Shown in pieces: positions 7,276 through 17,105 of a stretch of 64,000 bases of DNA. A program made the translations under genes and the position numbers. This DNA is from Bizionia saleffrena (lineage in GTDB: Bacteria; Bacteroidota; Bacteroidia; Flavobacteriales; Flavobacteriaceae). Below the pieces are notes generated by a model, which saw nothing but the letters and a program-made list of their open reading frames with translations, did not search any database and was not told the DNA's origin. The stretch lies in assembly GCF_008086175.1 (NCBI RefSeq), contig NZ_VSKM01000005.1, forward strand, positions 62,001 through 126,000, in the 5' to 3' direction. Every line of letters starts with the position of its first letter. Positions within the stretch are counted from its first letter, which is position 1.

Positions 7276-9627
7276 ATGAAAATAAAAGCTTTATTTATAC
7301 TATTACTTTTAATTCCCGTGCTAAACTATGCTCAAGATTTTACAAATTCGTGGCAAGGGTATTTTAGTTATTTAGATATAAAAGATATTTCTCAAGGCAC
7401 AAATCGAGTGTTTGGTGCGGCAGAGAATGCCGTTTTTATTTACAATGTACAAACGCGAGAAATGGAGAAGCTATCTACCATAAACGGTTTGTCTGGGGAG
7501 CCTATTTCTACTATACAATATGATGAAGCAAGTGGCGTGTTATTAATAGGCTTCGATACTGGATTAATGCAAGTATATAGTGAATCGACTAAGAAAATTA
7601 CAACTGTTGTAGATATCTTAAATAAACCTTCCATTCCTCCGGTAGATAAAAAAATAAATCATTTTATGGTGTCTAACGGTTTTGCGTATATCGCTACAGA
7701 TTATGGTATTTCGTTATACGATATTCAAAATTTAGAATTTGGAGACACTTATTTTATAGGTTCTGGCGGAGGGCAGTTAAAAGTAAATCAAACTACTATT
7801 AACAATGGTTTTATTTACGCAGCGACAACTACAGGAATGCGAAAGGCAGATGCTTCGAGTCCTAACCTTGTGAATTTTCAAGAGTGGCAACTTATTAACG
7901 CTTTCAACTGGGTGGGTGTAGAAGCTATAAATAATACGGTGTATGCTTTGCGAAATGTAAATAAATTGTACGAACTGGTAACTACTAATTTTGTAGAGCG
8001 TGCGTCTTATAATACCGCATCTGTTCAAATTAAATCAGAAGAAAACCGATTGCAAGTTACAACTTTAAAGCAATTTTTTGTTTACGATGAAAATTTAACA
8101 TTACTAGCTTCTTCGGGAGTTATAAGCGAATTTAATACAGATTTCACTTCAGGAACCAGTGTAAACGATGCTGTTTATATCGGCACTAAAGGTGATTTTA
8201 ATAGTGGGCGTATTGGTTTCGGTATTTTAAAAGCACCTTTTGAAGCGCCTTTAGAGTATGAAGAAATCCATCCAGACAGCCCTATCTCTAATACCGCATT
8301 TGCTATTGCGGCAGCAGATAAAAACCTGTGGGTAACGTATGGAGATTATTCGGTAACCTTTAACCCTTATCCCTTAAGGCAAAGAGGTTTTAGTCATTTA
8401 AAACAAGAGTCTTGGGTGAATGTGCCGTTCGACAGTGTTTTGGGAGCAGTAAATTTGAACACGATAAATGTTAATCCTTTAAATTATAATCAGGTCTTTA
8501 TCAACTCTTTTTTGCATGGTTTATTAGAGGTTAATAACGACATCCCCGCGGTGCTGTATGGTGTTAATAATAGTAGTTTTCAATCGTCTAGTTCTGCGGG
8601 AATCGATATAAGAAATAGTGCTTCTGTAATCGATAATGACGGTGTTTTATGGTGCACAAATGCGAAAACAGCTAGTCCACTAAAATCTTTTAATATTAGT
8701 ACGGGGGTTTGGGATAGTTATAATTTTAGTGCTATTCTTCCAACTGCAAACTCCGAGTTTGGTTATAGTTCTTTGGCTGTTGATGACAACGGCGTAAAAT
8801 GGTTGGGAGGCTATAAAAAAGGAATTATTGGTTTTGATAATACAGGACCGGAAACCTTATTAAAAAGTATTTCATCTGACGATTATAATATGCCAATAGC
8901 AGCGGTGTACAGTGTGGCTGTAGATAAAAGTAATACAGTATGGATTGGTACAGGTAAAGGGCTGCGCGTAATTTATAGTGGGGCAGAGTTTTTTAGTAAT
9001 CCCAGCTTTAATGTGTCTTCAATTATTGTTCTAGATAATGGCACGCCAAGTGAATTACTATACCAGCAATTTATTACGAGTATCAATGTCGATGGCTCTA
9101 ATAATAAATGGATAGCTACTTTAGGAACCGGTGTTTATTATTTTTCATCAGACGGTCAAAAAACGATTTATCATTTTACAATGGATAATTCTCCGCTACC
9201 TTCAAATAACGTTGTCGATGTGGCTCTAGATGAGGTTAACGGAATTGTGTATATGGCCACCGATAAAGGCGTGGTTTCATTTAGAAGCGACACGTCGAAA
9301 ACCCAAGAAAGCTTAGAAGATGCTTACGTGTATCCAAATCCGGTGCGACCATCGTTTAACCTTAATCAAGAAAAAGTAAAAATAAAAGGGCTGACAGAGA
9401 ATGTAAATATAAAAATCACAGATATCGAAGGTAATTTGGTAACAGAAGCCGAATCGCAAACCAATACAAAATTTAAAGGGTATAATTTAGAGGTCGATGG
9501 CGGAACAGCCTTATGGAATGGTAAAAATTTAGCAGGTAGAACGGTGGCGTCTGGGGTGTATTTAATATTATTATCCGATTTAGATAGCTTCGAAACTAAA
9601 GTGCTAAAAGTAATGGTGGTACGTTAA
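7276..9627 (+). CDS. porZ: PorZ-type type IX secretion protein (beta-propellers plus sorting domain)
   Basis: 783 residues. A signal peptide (MKIKALFILLLLIPVLNYAQ) is followed by two beta-propeller-like regions of repeated short blades (for example VWIGTGKGLRVI, GIVYMATDKGVVSF) and, from about residue 690, a T9SS type A sorting domain beginning VYPNPVRPSFN and ending VYLILLSDLDSFETKVLKVMVVR. Length and architecture match P. gingivalis PorZ (about 776 residues), a surface component of the T9SS attachment complex that delivers anionic LPS; what it delivers in flavobacteria is less clear. The position directly before recO is the usual one in flavobacteria, from memory. The stop overlaps the recO start by one base (TAATG). 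Confidence 0.85.
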   Translation: MKIKALFILLLLIPVLNYAQDFTNSWQGYFSYLDIKDISQGTNRVFGAAENAVFIYNVQTREMEKLSTINGLSGEPISTIQYDEASGVLLIGFDTGLMQVYSESTKKITTVVDILNKPSIPPVDKKINHFMVSNGFAYIATDYGISLYDIQNLEFGDTYFIGSGGGQLKVNQTTINNGFIYAATTTGMRKADASSPNLVNFQEWQLINAFNWVGVEAINNTVYALRNVNKLYELVTTNFVERASYNTASVQIKSEENRLQVTTLKQFFVYDENLTLLASSGVISEFNTDFTSGTSVNDAVYIGTKGDFNSGRIGFGILKAPFEAPLEYEEIHPDSPISNTAFAIAAADKNLWVTYGDYSVTFNPYPLRQRGFSHLKQESWVNVPFDSVLGAVNLNTINVNPLNYNQVFINSFLHGLLEVNNDIPAVLYGVNNSSFQSSSSAGIDIRNSASVIDNDGVLWCTNAKTASPLKSFNISTGVWDSYNFSAILPTANSEFGYSSLAVDDNGVKWLGGYKKGIIGFDNTGPETLLKSISSDDYNMPIAAVYSVAVDKSNTVWIGTGKGLRVIYSGAEFFSNPSFNVSSIIVLDNGTPSELLYQQFITSINVDGSNNKWIATLGTGVYYFSSDGQKTIYHFTMDNSPLPSNNVVDVALDEVNGIVYMATDKGVVSFRSDTSKTQESLEDAYVYPNPVRPSFNLNQEKVKIKGLTENVNIKITDIEGNLVTEAESQTNTKFKGYNLEVDGGTALWNGKNLAGRTVASGVYLILLSDLDSFETKVLKVMVVR

Positions 9628-10346
9628 TGTTTACGGAGACAAAAGCCATAGTGCTTTCTAAAATCAAGTATAGAGACAGCGATTTAATTGTAAAATGCTA
9701 CACCCAAAATGACGGAATTGTTAGCTATCTTTTGCGTGGTGTATTTAAATCTAGAAAAGCATATTCTAAAGTAGCTTATTTTCAAGAGTTGTCGCAACTT
9801 CATTTGGTAACCGATTATAAAGAGAAAAGAGGATTGCAATACATTAAAGAAGTAAAAATTAGTTACCTCTATGCGACCTTACACACCAACGTTTTAAAAA
9901 GTGCTGTTGTTATATTTTTAGCTGAAGTACTTTCTAGTGCGCTACAAGAAGAGGAACAAAACGACACGCTTTTTAATTATTTGGAAGCCACATTGCAGTG
10001 GTTAGATACCAACGAAACGTACGCGAATTTTCATCTGCTTTTTCTTTTAAATCTTTCGAAACATCTCGGTTTTTATCCCGATAAAACAGAAATTGATGCG
10101 CCTTACTTTAACTTAAACGATGGCGAATTTCAATTTGAGAAAGAAAGTAGGTATGCTATTTCATCAGAAAATTTAGTCTTATTAAAACAGCTGTTGGGCA
10201 CAAATTTTGATACTTTAGAAGCAGTGAAAATAAATGGGACTCAAAGGCAAGCCTTTTTAGGGATTATGTTGTTGTATTTTGAGTTGCATTTAGGAGCCTT
10301 TAAAAAACCAAAATCTCTACAAGTCTTTAATGAAGTATTTAACTAA
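9627..10346 (+). CDS. recO: DNA repair protein RecO
   Basis: 239 residues. RecO anneals ssDNA and loads RecA with RecR in the RecF pathway. The OB-fold N-terminus is clear (ETKAIVLSKIKYRDSDLIVKC through LRGVFKSRK), followed by a helical domain; LSKHLGFYPD is a family hallmark. The zinc-finger cysteines of some RecO proteins are absent, as is usual in Bacteroidetes. It overlaps porZ by one base and the TonB receptor by 17 bases, so the three genes form one transcript. Confidence 0.92.
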   Translation: MFTETKAIVLSKIKYRDSDLIVKCYTQNDGIVSYLLRGVFKSRKAYSKVAYFQELSQLHLVTDYKEKRGLQYIKEVKISYLYATLHTNVLKSAVVIFLAEVLSSALQEEEQNDTLFNYLEATLQWLDTNETYANFHLLFLLNLSKHLGFYPDKTEIDAPYFNLNDGEFQFEKESRYAISSENLVLLKQLLGTNFDTLEAVKINGTQRQAFLGIMLLYFELHLGAFKKPKSLQVFNEVFN

Positions 10347-12762
10347 TTGTGCGAATAAAGTAATTTTTAGTGTTCTGTTTTTTGCGTTATTTTCTTTTGC
10401 ATCGAGGGCTCAAACGATTCAAATAGTAGAAGAAGAGTTAAGCGCACCTATTGTTGGCGTTGCTGTGTTTAATAAAGACAAAACGGTAAGCGAGATTAGC
10501 GATTTTAATGGAGAAGTAAATTTGAAGCGCTTTCCATTCGATGAAAAAATATATTTTAAACATTTAGCGTTTCAGCTTAAAAAAATAAAGAAATCAGCAA
10601 TTAAAAACTCGAGAATCGTTCTTAAAGCAAACAATGAAGCATTAGGCGAAATTGTTATTTCTGCTTCACGATTTAAACAAAACAGAAAAGATATTCCTAA
10701 TAAAATCATCAGTTTTAATGCGAAATCTATAGCCTTTAGCAACCCGCAAACTAGTGCCGATGCTTTAGAGAATACAGGGCAGGTCTTTATTCAGAAAAGT
10801 CAGTTAGGTGGAGGAAGTCCTTTAATTAGAGGTTTTTCGACTAATAGATTGTTGATTACTGTAGATGGTGTGCGTATGAATAATGCTATTTTTAGAGGCG
10901 GAAACCTTCAAAATGTAATTGCTATCGATCCCTTTTCGATACAAAAAACAGAGGTGACTTTAGGAGCCGGTTCTATTATTTATGGTAGCGATGCTATTGG
11001 TGGCGTAATGAGTTTTTACACACAGAAACCTCAGCTTTCTTATTCAGATGTTTTGTACACAAAAGCTCAAGCAGTGGTAAGGTATGCTAGTGCTAATCAA
11101 GAAAAAACAGCCCATTTTGATGTGAATTTCGGCTTAGAAAAATGGGCGTTTTTATCGCATGTAACGTATACCTATTTCGACGATTTGCGAATGGGTAAAA
11201 ATGGCCCGGACGACTATTTACGACCAAATTACGTCGTAACTACTGCGGGCGTCGATGTAATGGTGAAAAATGATAAACCAAAACTCCAAAAGCACACGGG
11301 TTACGACCAGATTAATGCGATGCAGAAAGTGCGTTTTGAACCTAAAGAAAATTTAAGTTTCGATCTTGGTTTGTATTACACTACAACTTCTAATACACCA
11401 CGATACGATCGATTAATTCGCTATGATGACGCTGTTTTAAAATCAGCAGAATGGTATTACGGTCCGCAACGCTGGTTTATGACCAATGTAAATGTAACTA
11501 AATTAAGTAGTAGTTCTAATTTATACGATAAGATTCAGGCAACGGTAGCCTTTCAGAATTTTCAAGAAAGTAGAATAGATAGAAATTTTCAGTCCCTCTC
11601 ACGATCTATAAAAGAAGAGTCTGTCGCGGCAGTGTCTTTTAATTTAGATTTAGAGAAAAAGTTAAGTGATAACACAATCTTTCATTACGGTGCAGAGTAC
11701 GTTTATAACCATGTGTCGTCTATAGCCAAGAAAGAGAATCGTATTACTGGCGTCACAGAAAATATAGTATCCAGATATCCTAATGGTTCACGATGGCAAT
11801 CGGCTGCTTTATATTCCAGTATAAAATATAAGCCGAATCAAAAATTTGTTTTTCAAATGGGTTTGCGTTACAATTATATAACCTCTTTTGCCGATTTCGA
11901 AGAAAATAATGTTTATTTAGATTTACCATTTACAACGTCTAAAAATACAGCAGATGCCTTAACAGGGTCAGCGGGAATAAGTTGGTTGCCTAATAATATT
12001 ATTCATTGGCGATTTAATTTGTCAACGGCCTTTAGAGCGCCAAATATTGATGATATAGGTAAGGTTTTTGACTCGGAACCAGGCGCAGTGGTAGTGCCCA
12101 ATACTAACTTAAAACCGGAATACGCGTACGGGGGAGAGTTGGGTGTGACTTTAAATTTTAATAATACAGTAGTGTTGGACGCGGCCACCTATTACACTTA
12201 TTTAGATAATGCATTGGTGCGAAAAGATGGCGATTTAAACGGAGAAACGGCGATTATGTATAATGGCGAGTTGAGTACGGTGCAATCGCTTCAAAATGCC
12301 TCTGAGGCACGTGTGTATGGTTTCGAGCTGGGAACAGAAATAAAGTTTACCGAAGAATTTAAGCTTACTTCGCAATATTCGGTTATTGGTGGCTCAGAAA
12401 CTACAAATACTATTGAAGTTCCGGTACGACACGTGGCACCACATTTTGGAAATACGCATTTCATTTGGCAAAATAACAAATTAAGTGCGGACGCTTATTT
12501 AAAATACAATAGCGAATTATCTTTTTATAAGTTAGCACCATCCGAAACAAAAAAAGCGTATCTCTACGCTGTAGACGCTAATGGGCAACCTTATTCGCCA
12601 GCGTGGAGTACTTTAAATTTTAGAATCCAGTACCAATTTAATAACGCTGTAGTGCTTACATCTAGTTTAGAAAACATAACTGATAGACGTTATAAAACCT
12701 ACTCTTCTGGTATTGCTGCTCCAGGTAGAAATCTTATTGTGTCTTTAAAATATACGTTGTAG
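10330..12762 (+). CDS. TonB-dependent outer-membrane receptor
   Basis: 810 residues: signal peptide ending SFASRAQ, a short carboxypeptidase-regulatory-like domain (about 30-105), a plug (about 110-225, with SPLIRGFSTNRLLITVDGVRM and IYGSDAIGGVMSFYT), then a beta-barrel with FRAPNIDDIGKVF and NLKPEYAYGGELG, and a terminal strand RNLIVSLKYTL. The plug and the FRAPN-(N)LKPE spacing resemble the heme/siderophore receptor group, so iron or heme uptake is plausible but not shown. It starts inside recO, 17 bases before its end. Confidence 0.9.
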   Translation: MKYLTNCANKVIFSVLFFALFSFASRAQTIQIVEEELSAPIVGVAVFNKDKTVSEISDFNGEVNLKRFPFDEKIYFKHLAFQLKKIKKSAIKNSRIVLKANNEALGEIVISASRFKQNRKDIPNKIISFNAKSIAFSNPQTSADALENTGQVFIQKSQLGGGSPLIRGFSTNRLLITVDGVRMNNAIFRGGNLQNVIAIDPFSIQKTEVTLGAGSIIYGSDAIGGVMSFYTQKPQLSYSDVLYTKAQAVVRYASANQEKTAHFDVNFGLEKWAFLSHVTYTYFDDLRMGKNGPDDYLRPNYVVTTAGVDVMVKNDKPKLQKHTGYDQINAMQKVRFEPKENLSFDLGLYYTTTSNTPRYDRLIRYDDAVLKSAEWYYGPQRWFMTNVNVTKLSSSSNLYDKIQATVAFQNFQESRIDRNFQSLSRSIKEESVAAVSFNLDLEKKLSDNTIFHYGAEYVYNHVSSIAKKENRITGVTENIVSRYPNGSRWQSAALYSSIKYKPNQKFVFQMGLRYNYITSFADFEENNVYLDLPFTTSKNTADALTGSAGISWLPNNIIHWRFNLSTAFRAPNIDDIGKVFDSEPGAVVVPNTNLKPEYAYGGELGVTLNFNNTVVLDAATYYTYLDNALVRKDGDLNGETAIMYNGELSTVQSLQNASEARVYGFELGTEIKFTEEFKLTSQYSVIGGSETTNTIEVPVRHVAPHFGNTHFIWQNNKLSADAYLKYNSELSFYKLAPSETKKAYLYAVDANGQPYSPAWSTLNFRIQYQFNNAVVLTSSLENITDRRYKTYSSGIAAPGRNLIVSLKYTL

Positions 12763-12795
12763 AAAAACATCTTAAAAGCCATTGAATTTAAATTA

Positions 12796-15700
12796 TTATT
12801 TCTTTAGTGCTTTTTTTGTAATTATTTGTCCGTTTCGTAGTGTTACTTTGGCAATATACGCAGCACTGTTTACTTGAGATAAATGATATGTTTCAGAATT
12901 ATTGACACCTTTTAAGTCATATAAAAGGCGGCCGTAGACATCGTAGATTTTAACGCTATCGATGTTGTGGTTATTAGCAACCTTAAATGTGGTCTCGTTA
13001 TTTCTATCTTCAAAGATGATTAGGAAGTTTTCAGAAACAATAAACGATTCTGTGGCTAGGCTAGGTTGCGTAAAAACAACTTCAAATCTAGTATTGAACT
13101 GTCCTTTCTCAGAGTTAAAGGTATAGCTTTCTGTTGTTAAGTCGTGAAAAATATTAAGTTCATTATCTCTTAGATAAATAGCATTGGCTGTTAAAAAGGC
13201 GCCTTCAAAATGATCGATTCCAATAGTGTAAGATGTTAACGAATCAATAGCGGTTGTAAAACCTAGTGAAATAACTTCATTCAAATTTAAAGCATTGGTC
13301 TGCTTACCTTGAATAGCTAGAGGTTTATTGCTGTTTTCGGCAAAAGAGACCAGCATCGCAGAACTACCGTTAAAATAGCGTGGAGCATCGTAAATAGCAC
13401 CATCATCGCCATTGGTAGCATTATCGATATACGCTATCGCCGTCTGGCTAAATATAGTAGTATTACTAAGATTTAACCACAGTCTGTTAGCTTGGTTTGT
13501 TGAATGTGCTCTATAGAATTGTTCGTTATTTTCGGGTACTCGCATACTGTTTCTAAATATAACATTTCCATTATTTGAGGCCGCATCATCGTCATACAAC
13601 ACAAAAAAGGCTTGCCCAGACGGAATATAATCATTAGGTATGTATTGGACAGAACTGGGGTGGAGTTCTCCTGCAATATGGGCTCCAGAGCCATTGTAAA
13701 TGGCGTAGTCCATAGTGTCAAAATTTAAAACTTGATTTCCGTTGTTTGTACTCGATGGCGGTGCGTTTTGCGACCAATAATAGATAGCACCTTCTAACAC
13801 GCCGTTAGGGCCTAATCCATATTGGTTTTCAGCAAAAAATAAATTAATATCGATAGCCGAGGGATAAGGGTTTCCAATAAGGTTCCAGTTATTATCTTCT
13901 GTTATCGTATCATTTCTGTTTACGGGAATACCGATGGTTCCTGTGTTTAAGGTGTTTCCTTTAAACGTTTTTAAAATTCCATTGGTGCCACCACTTGGGC
14001 CAGTTAAATCTATAGGACTTAAAGTTGCCGCATAACCTTTTCCAGGAATCATAAAGCCTGATGCGTATTCCCAATCGTTTCCATCGTCGTCTACATCGTC
14101 TTGTCCTAGAGTGCTTGTGTCGTTATTGTTTAGAGTTTCTGCATAAACGTCTGCAAATGCGCTACCATTAAATTTGAATTTACGAGATGGTGAAGTGTCT
14201 GGTAAAAAAGTTTCTAAAGTTTCTTCTGGAACAGGTGAGCTCCAATAGGTGTACTCATACCAATAGTTTACCGGCGCCGTTCGTTTATGTACCATAACCG
14301 GAGAGGCGCTGCTGGTATTATTTATAAAAGGTGCCGAGTTGTTTTCTTGTACAAAACTTCCTTTGTTATGAATTACTAAACTCCCTTTATTAATGACCAC
14401 ATTATTAATTTTTACAGAGGTATTATCCTGAATGGTTAAACTTACACCACTACTAATGGTTAATCGGCACGCTGAAAAGCTTGGTTGGCCTGCAATTCCA
14501 GTAGTGTAATTTGCATTTAAAATGGCGCTAGTATTACTGTCTGGAGTAATAGACCAATTTAAACCGTCCCAAATAGTGATTCCCGAACACTGACAATCGT
14601 TAAAATAATATCCCAAATTGGTAGTATTATTTGAAGGGGAAGAGGTCCAATCTGAAGGAGAATAAGTTGTTGTTGGTGTCTGTATATTTGTATTTCGGGC
14701 TAAATCTACGTTTTGCCCAAACATATTATTTACACCTAAATCTCCAACGGTATCTATATTAATTCCAGCACTATTTTGAAGTGTAATTACATCATTACCG
14801 TCAAAGTTCATTACTGAGCTTCCTGTACAGTAATCTGGTGTTCCGCTGCCGCAAAGTATAGAGTTGTTTCTAGCGATTAAATAGGTGGTGTAGGGGGCTA
14901 TGTTTCCGTTTAGTGTTCTTATAAGCGGCGGCGTGTTGGTTAGTCCATTTTTAAAACGAGCGAGTTGATAATTAGTCAGGTCTATACTTGTATTTGTAGG
15001 GTTGTAAAGTTCTAAATATTGTTCGTTAGGTGTTCCAGTTGCTGCTTCGTGATATTCTGAAATAAATAATTCCGTACAATCTCCTGACGGTATATACGGG
15101 AATACTTCTCCCGAAACACCAACGGTTTTAGTTGGAGCACCAGTACTTGAAATATTTATAATCTCATTGTGTGTTCCAACAACAGCAGAAAAATTTAACT
15201 GGGTATAGATTGTGCTTGTAAAAACTTCTCCAGCAGTCGGTATTAAAGTTATGCTAGGTTGATAGGGGCCATTAAATGTGTCTGAAATTAGGAAATTTGC
15301 AGGAGCATTAAGAGTGATATCGTTAGTAAGTGCAGAGCCTTGAACGGTAAAGGTTTCATAAGTTAAAGGCACATTACCTTCCACATTTGTTAATCCCGTA
15401 ACGCTATTAGAATTTGGATTTATGATGATTGTTGGAGACGTTGGGGCTATACCTTCTATAATAATAGTGTCTAGTCGTATGCGCTCATCATTAGCATTAG
15501 TTGAAATACTGACGCGTAATTCTAGAGTAGAACCATTTAAAAATGTGTTATGTGATACTGCGGTGTCTACAAAATCATTTTGGATAGAACCATTATTTCC
15601 TGCTAGCGTCCATAAGCCGCCATCTAAACTAAATTCGGTAATAAAAGTGTCGTTATTTTCAAGATTATCTTCTGTAGGAGAGCTCTCACTTGCATCTATT

Positions 15701-16014
15701 GAAAATTGAATATTTGTAAAGTTGCTAATATCAATTATGGGCGAAAACCAAATGGCCGTGCCGTCTAAATCTCTTCCTTCTATAAATTCTGTGTCGTCAT
15801 TAACTTTAAACCAGTCGCTTGTCTCGTTTAAGCTTATTGCGCTAACATCTATAGACCATGTTACGCCAGAGAGGTCTATTTCGGTTAACCCCGTGGCGGC
15901 GTTGTAAGTAGCTCCTTTATTTAGCTGGTTTGTAAAATTTTCAGTGTAGATAGTGGTTTGACTAATACCTAAACAGCTAAAAAGAAGAGTGATAAAAAGT
16001 AATTTGATTTTCAT
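12796..16014 (-). CDS. T9SS-secreted protein with lamin-tail domain
   Basis: 1072 residues: signal peptide (MKIKLLFITLLFSCLGISQ), a beta-sandwich region, a lamin-tail domain from about residue 313 (DCTELFISEYHEAATG, EQYLELYNPTNTSIDLTNYQLARF, then NGNIAPYTTYLIA), a region of several hundred residues common in flavobacterial surface proteins (NNWNLIGNPYPSAIDI, YWSQNAPPSS), and a type A sorting domain at the end (SVKIYDVYGRLLYDLKG to KVTLRNGQIITKKALKK). It is therefore expected to be exported by the T9SS and anchored or released at the surface. A calcium- or DNA-binding role is sometimes proposed for such proteins, but nothing here proves it. It converges with the TonB receptor gene. Confidence 0.85.
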   Translation of the reverse strand: MKIKLLFITLLFSCLGISQTTIYTENFTNQLNKGATYNAATGLTEIDLSGVTWSIDVSAISLNETSDWFKVNDDTEFIEGRDLDGTAIWFSPIIDISNFTNIQFSIDASESSPTEDNLENNDTFITEFSLDGGLWTLAGNNGSIQNDFVDTAVSHNTFLNGSTLELRVSISTNANDERIRLDTIIIEGIAPTSPTIIINPNSNSVTGLTNVEGNVPLTYETFTVQGSALTNDITLNAPANFLISDTFNGPYQPSITLIPTAGEVFTSTIYTQLNFSAVVGTHNEIINISSTGAPTKTVGVSGEVFPYIPSGDCTELFISEYHEAATGTPNEQYLELYNPTNTSIDLTNYQLARFKNGLTNTPPLIRTLNGNIAPYTTYLIARNNSILCGSGTPDYCTGSSVMNFDGNDVITLQNSAGINIDTVGDLGVNNMFGQNVDLARNTNIQTPTTTYSPSDWTSSPSNNTTNLGYYFNDCQCSGITIWDGLNWSITPDSNTSAILNANYTTGIAGQPSFSACRLTISSGVSLTIQDNTSVKINNVVINKGSLVIHNKGSFVQENNSAPFINNTSSASPVMVHKRTAPVNYWYEYTYWSSPVPEETLETFLPDTSPSRKFKFNGSAFADVYAETLNNNDTSTLGQDDVDDDGNDWEYASGFMIPGKGYAATLSPIDLTGPSGGTNGILKTFKGNTLNTGTIGIPVNRNDTITEDNNWNLIGNPYPSAIDINLFFAENQYGLGPNGVLEGAIYYWSQNAPPSSTNNGNQVLNFDTMDYAIYNGSGAHIAGELHPSSVQYIPNDYIPSGQAFFVLYDDDAASNNGNVIFRNSMRVPENNEQFYRAHSTNQANRLWLNLSNTTIFSQTAIAYIDNATNGDDGAIYDAPRYFNGSSAMLVSFAENSNKPLAIQGKQTNALNLNEVISLGFTTAIDSLTSYTIGIDHFEGAFLTANAIYLRDNELNIFHDLTTESYTFNSEKGQFNTRFEVVFTQPSLATESFIVSENFLIIFEDRNNETTFKVANNHNIDSVKIYDVYGRLLYDLKGVNNSETYHLSQVNSAAYIAKVTLRNGQIITKKALKK

Positions 16015-16047
16015 AATCGTGCTGTTTATTGTTGTACATTATTTGTT

Positions 16048-16055
16048 TATTTTTG
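16048..16055 (+). promoter_or_regulatory. Predicted -7 promoter box of recX
   Basis: TATTTTTG matches TAnnTTTG and ends only four bases before the recX ATG at 16060, which would put transcription start at or next to the start codon. Confidence 0.5.
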
Positions 16056-16059
16056 ATCT

Positions 16060-16536
16060 ATGTTTCAAAACGTTAAAGCATTTACAGTAGATGAAGCTAA
16101 AAAAAAGCTTGAGTATTACTGTGCCTATCAAGAACGGTGTCACCAAGAGGTGCGACAAAAGTTAAAAAGTATGAATATGATACCTGAAGCATCAGATGTC
16201 ATTATCGTTCATCTTTTGGAGCATAACTTTCTCAACGAAGAACGTTTTGCCAAAACATTTGTACGTGGTAAGTTCAATATTAAAAAATGGGGCAAGCATC
16301 GCTTAACTCGTGAACTTAAGAGAAAGGATATTTCTAAATATAATGTAAATCAAGCACTTATGGAAATTGAAAATGATGAGTACATCGAAGTTTTCAACTA
16401 TTTAGCCGAAAAAAAAGCGCTTTTATTAAAAGAGGAGGACATTTATAAAAAAAAGAAGAAGTTAATTGATTATTTATTATATCGCGGTTGGGAATCTTAT
16501 TTGGTGTATGATAAAGTTAACGAGTTGATAAAATAA
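16060..16536 (+). CDS. recX: Regulatory protein RecX
   Basis: 158 residues built of three-helix RecX repeats: LEYYCAYQERCHQEVRQKL, then LLEHNFLNEERFAKTFVRGKFNIKKWGKHRLTRELKRK, then YLLYRGWESYLVYDKVNEL. RecX binds RecA filaments and limits their activity in the cytosol. recA is not in the window. It is a single gene with its own promoter, and shares a two-way terminator with the minus-strand gene that follows. Confidence 0.92.
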   Translation: MFQNVKAFTVDEAKKKLEYYCAYQERCHQEVRQKLKSMNMIPEASDVIIVHLLEHNFLNEERFAKTFVRGKFNIKKWGKHRLTRELKRKDISKYNVNQALMEIENDEYIEVFNYLAEKKALLLKEEDIYKKKKKLIDYLLYRGWESYLVYDKVNELIK

Positions 16537-16543
16537 AACATAA

Positions 16544-16580
16544 AAAAAAGTCTTTCAGGATTATCTTGAAAGACTTTTTT
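16544..16580. terminator. Bidirectional terminator between recX and the barrel protein gene
   Basis: A perfect 14-bp inverted repeat (16544-16557 with 16567-16580) around a 9-base loop, with an A-run on the left arm and a T-run on the right, so it can end transcripts from either side. Core of each arm: GTCTTTCA and TGAAAGAC. Confidence 0.9.
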
Positions 16581-16606
16581 GTAAAATGTATGTTGCGTGT
16601 TTATTT

Positions 16607-17098
16607 CTATAAGTTGAAAATAGCGCCTACATTTACTGTAAATTGGTTATGGATTTTCTCTGAGGGTGTTAGCCAATCTGAGTTGTATTTTGCTAAAGCG
16701 GTTCCAAATTCTGAATAAATTCCGAAGCCATTAGTAAAAAAGTAACGCATACCCAAATGTCCGCCAAAATTCTTTAAACTCACACTTACTCCAGGGTAAA
16801 TATCGAAGTTTTCGCTTATGTTTACTACATTTCCTAAATTCGCATTAAACCGGGCTTTTAAATCGAAACGATCGGCAAATGCCTTTTCTACGCCGTTATT
16901 TACGTTTATAGCATAGGTAGAATTTACACCAATAGAGAAGTTTTCTCCCAATCCGTAATCGTAACCAACATTAAGACCCGAAGCATTGTCTTGAATATTT
17001 GCACCTATAAAAAATTTCTGATCACCTTTACCAGAAAACGATTGGCTATTTGCTAAAAAGGCAGATAATAGCACGGCTACTAATAGTAATTTTTTCAT
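16607..17098 (-). CDS. Small outer-membrane beta-barrel-like protein (DUF6646-type)
   Basis: 163 residues with a signal peptide (MKKLLLVAVLLSAFLANSQS) and a mature part of alternating short strands (GLNVGYDYGLGENFSIGVNSTYA, HLGMRYFFTNGFGIYSEFG) that ends FTVNVGAIFNL, typical of an eight-stranded barrel. I recall a flavobacterial DUF6646 family with this pattern; function unknown. Seven bases separate it from the upstream cupin gene, so they are probably co-transcribed. Confidence 0.7.
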   Translation of the reverse strand: MKKLLLVAVLLSAFLANSQSFSGKGDQKFFIGANIQDNASGLNVGYDYGLGENFSIGVNSTYAINVNNGVEKAFADRFDLKARFNANLGNVVNISENFDIYPGVSVSLKNFGGHLGMRYFFTNGFGIYSEFGTALAKYNSDWLTPSEKIHNQFTVNVGAIFNL

Positions 17099-17105
17099 AT
17101 CTAAA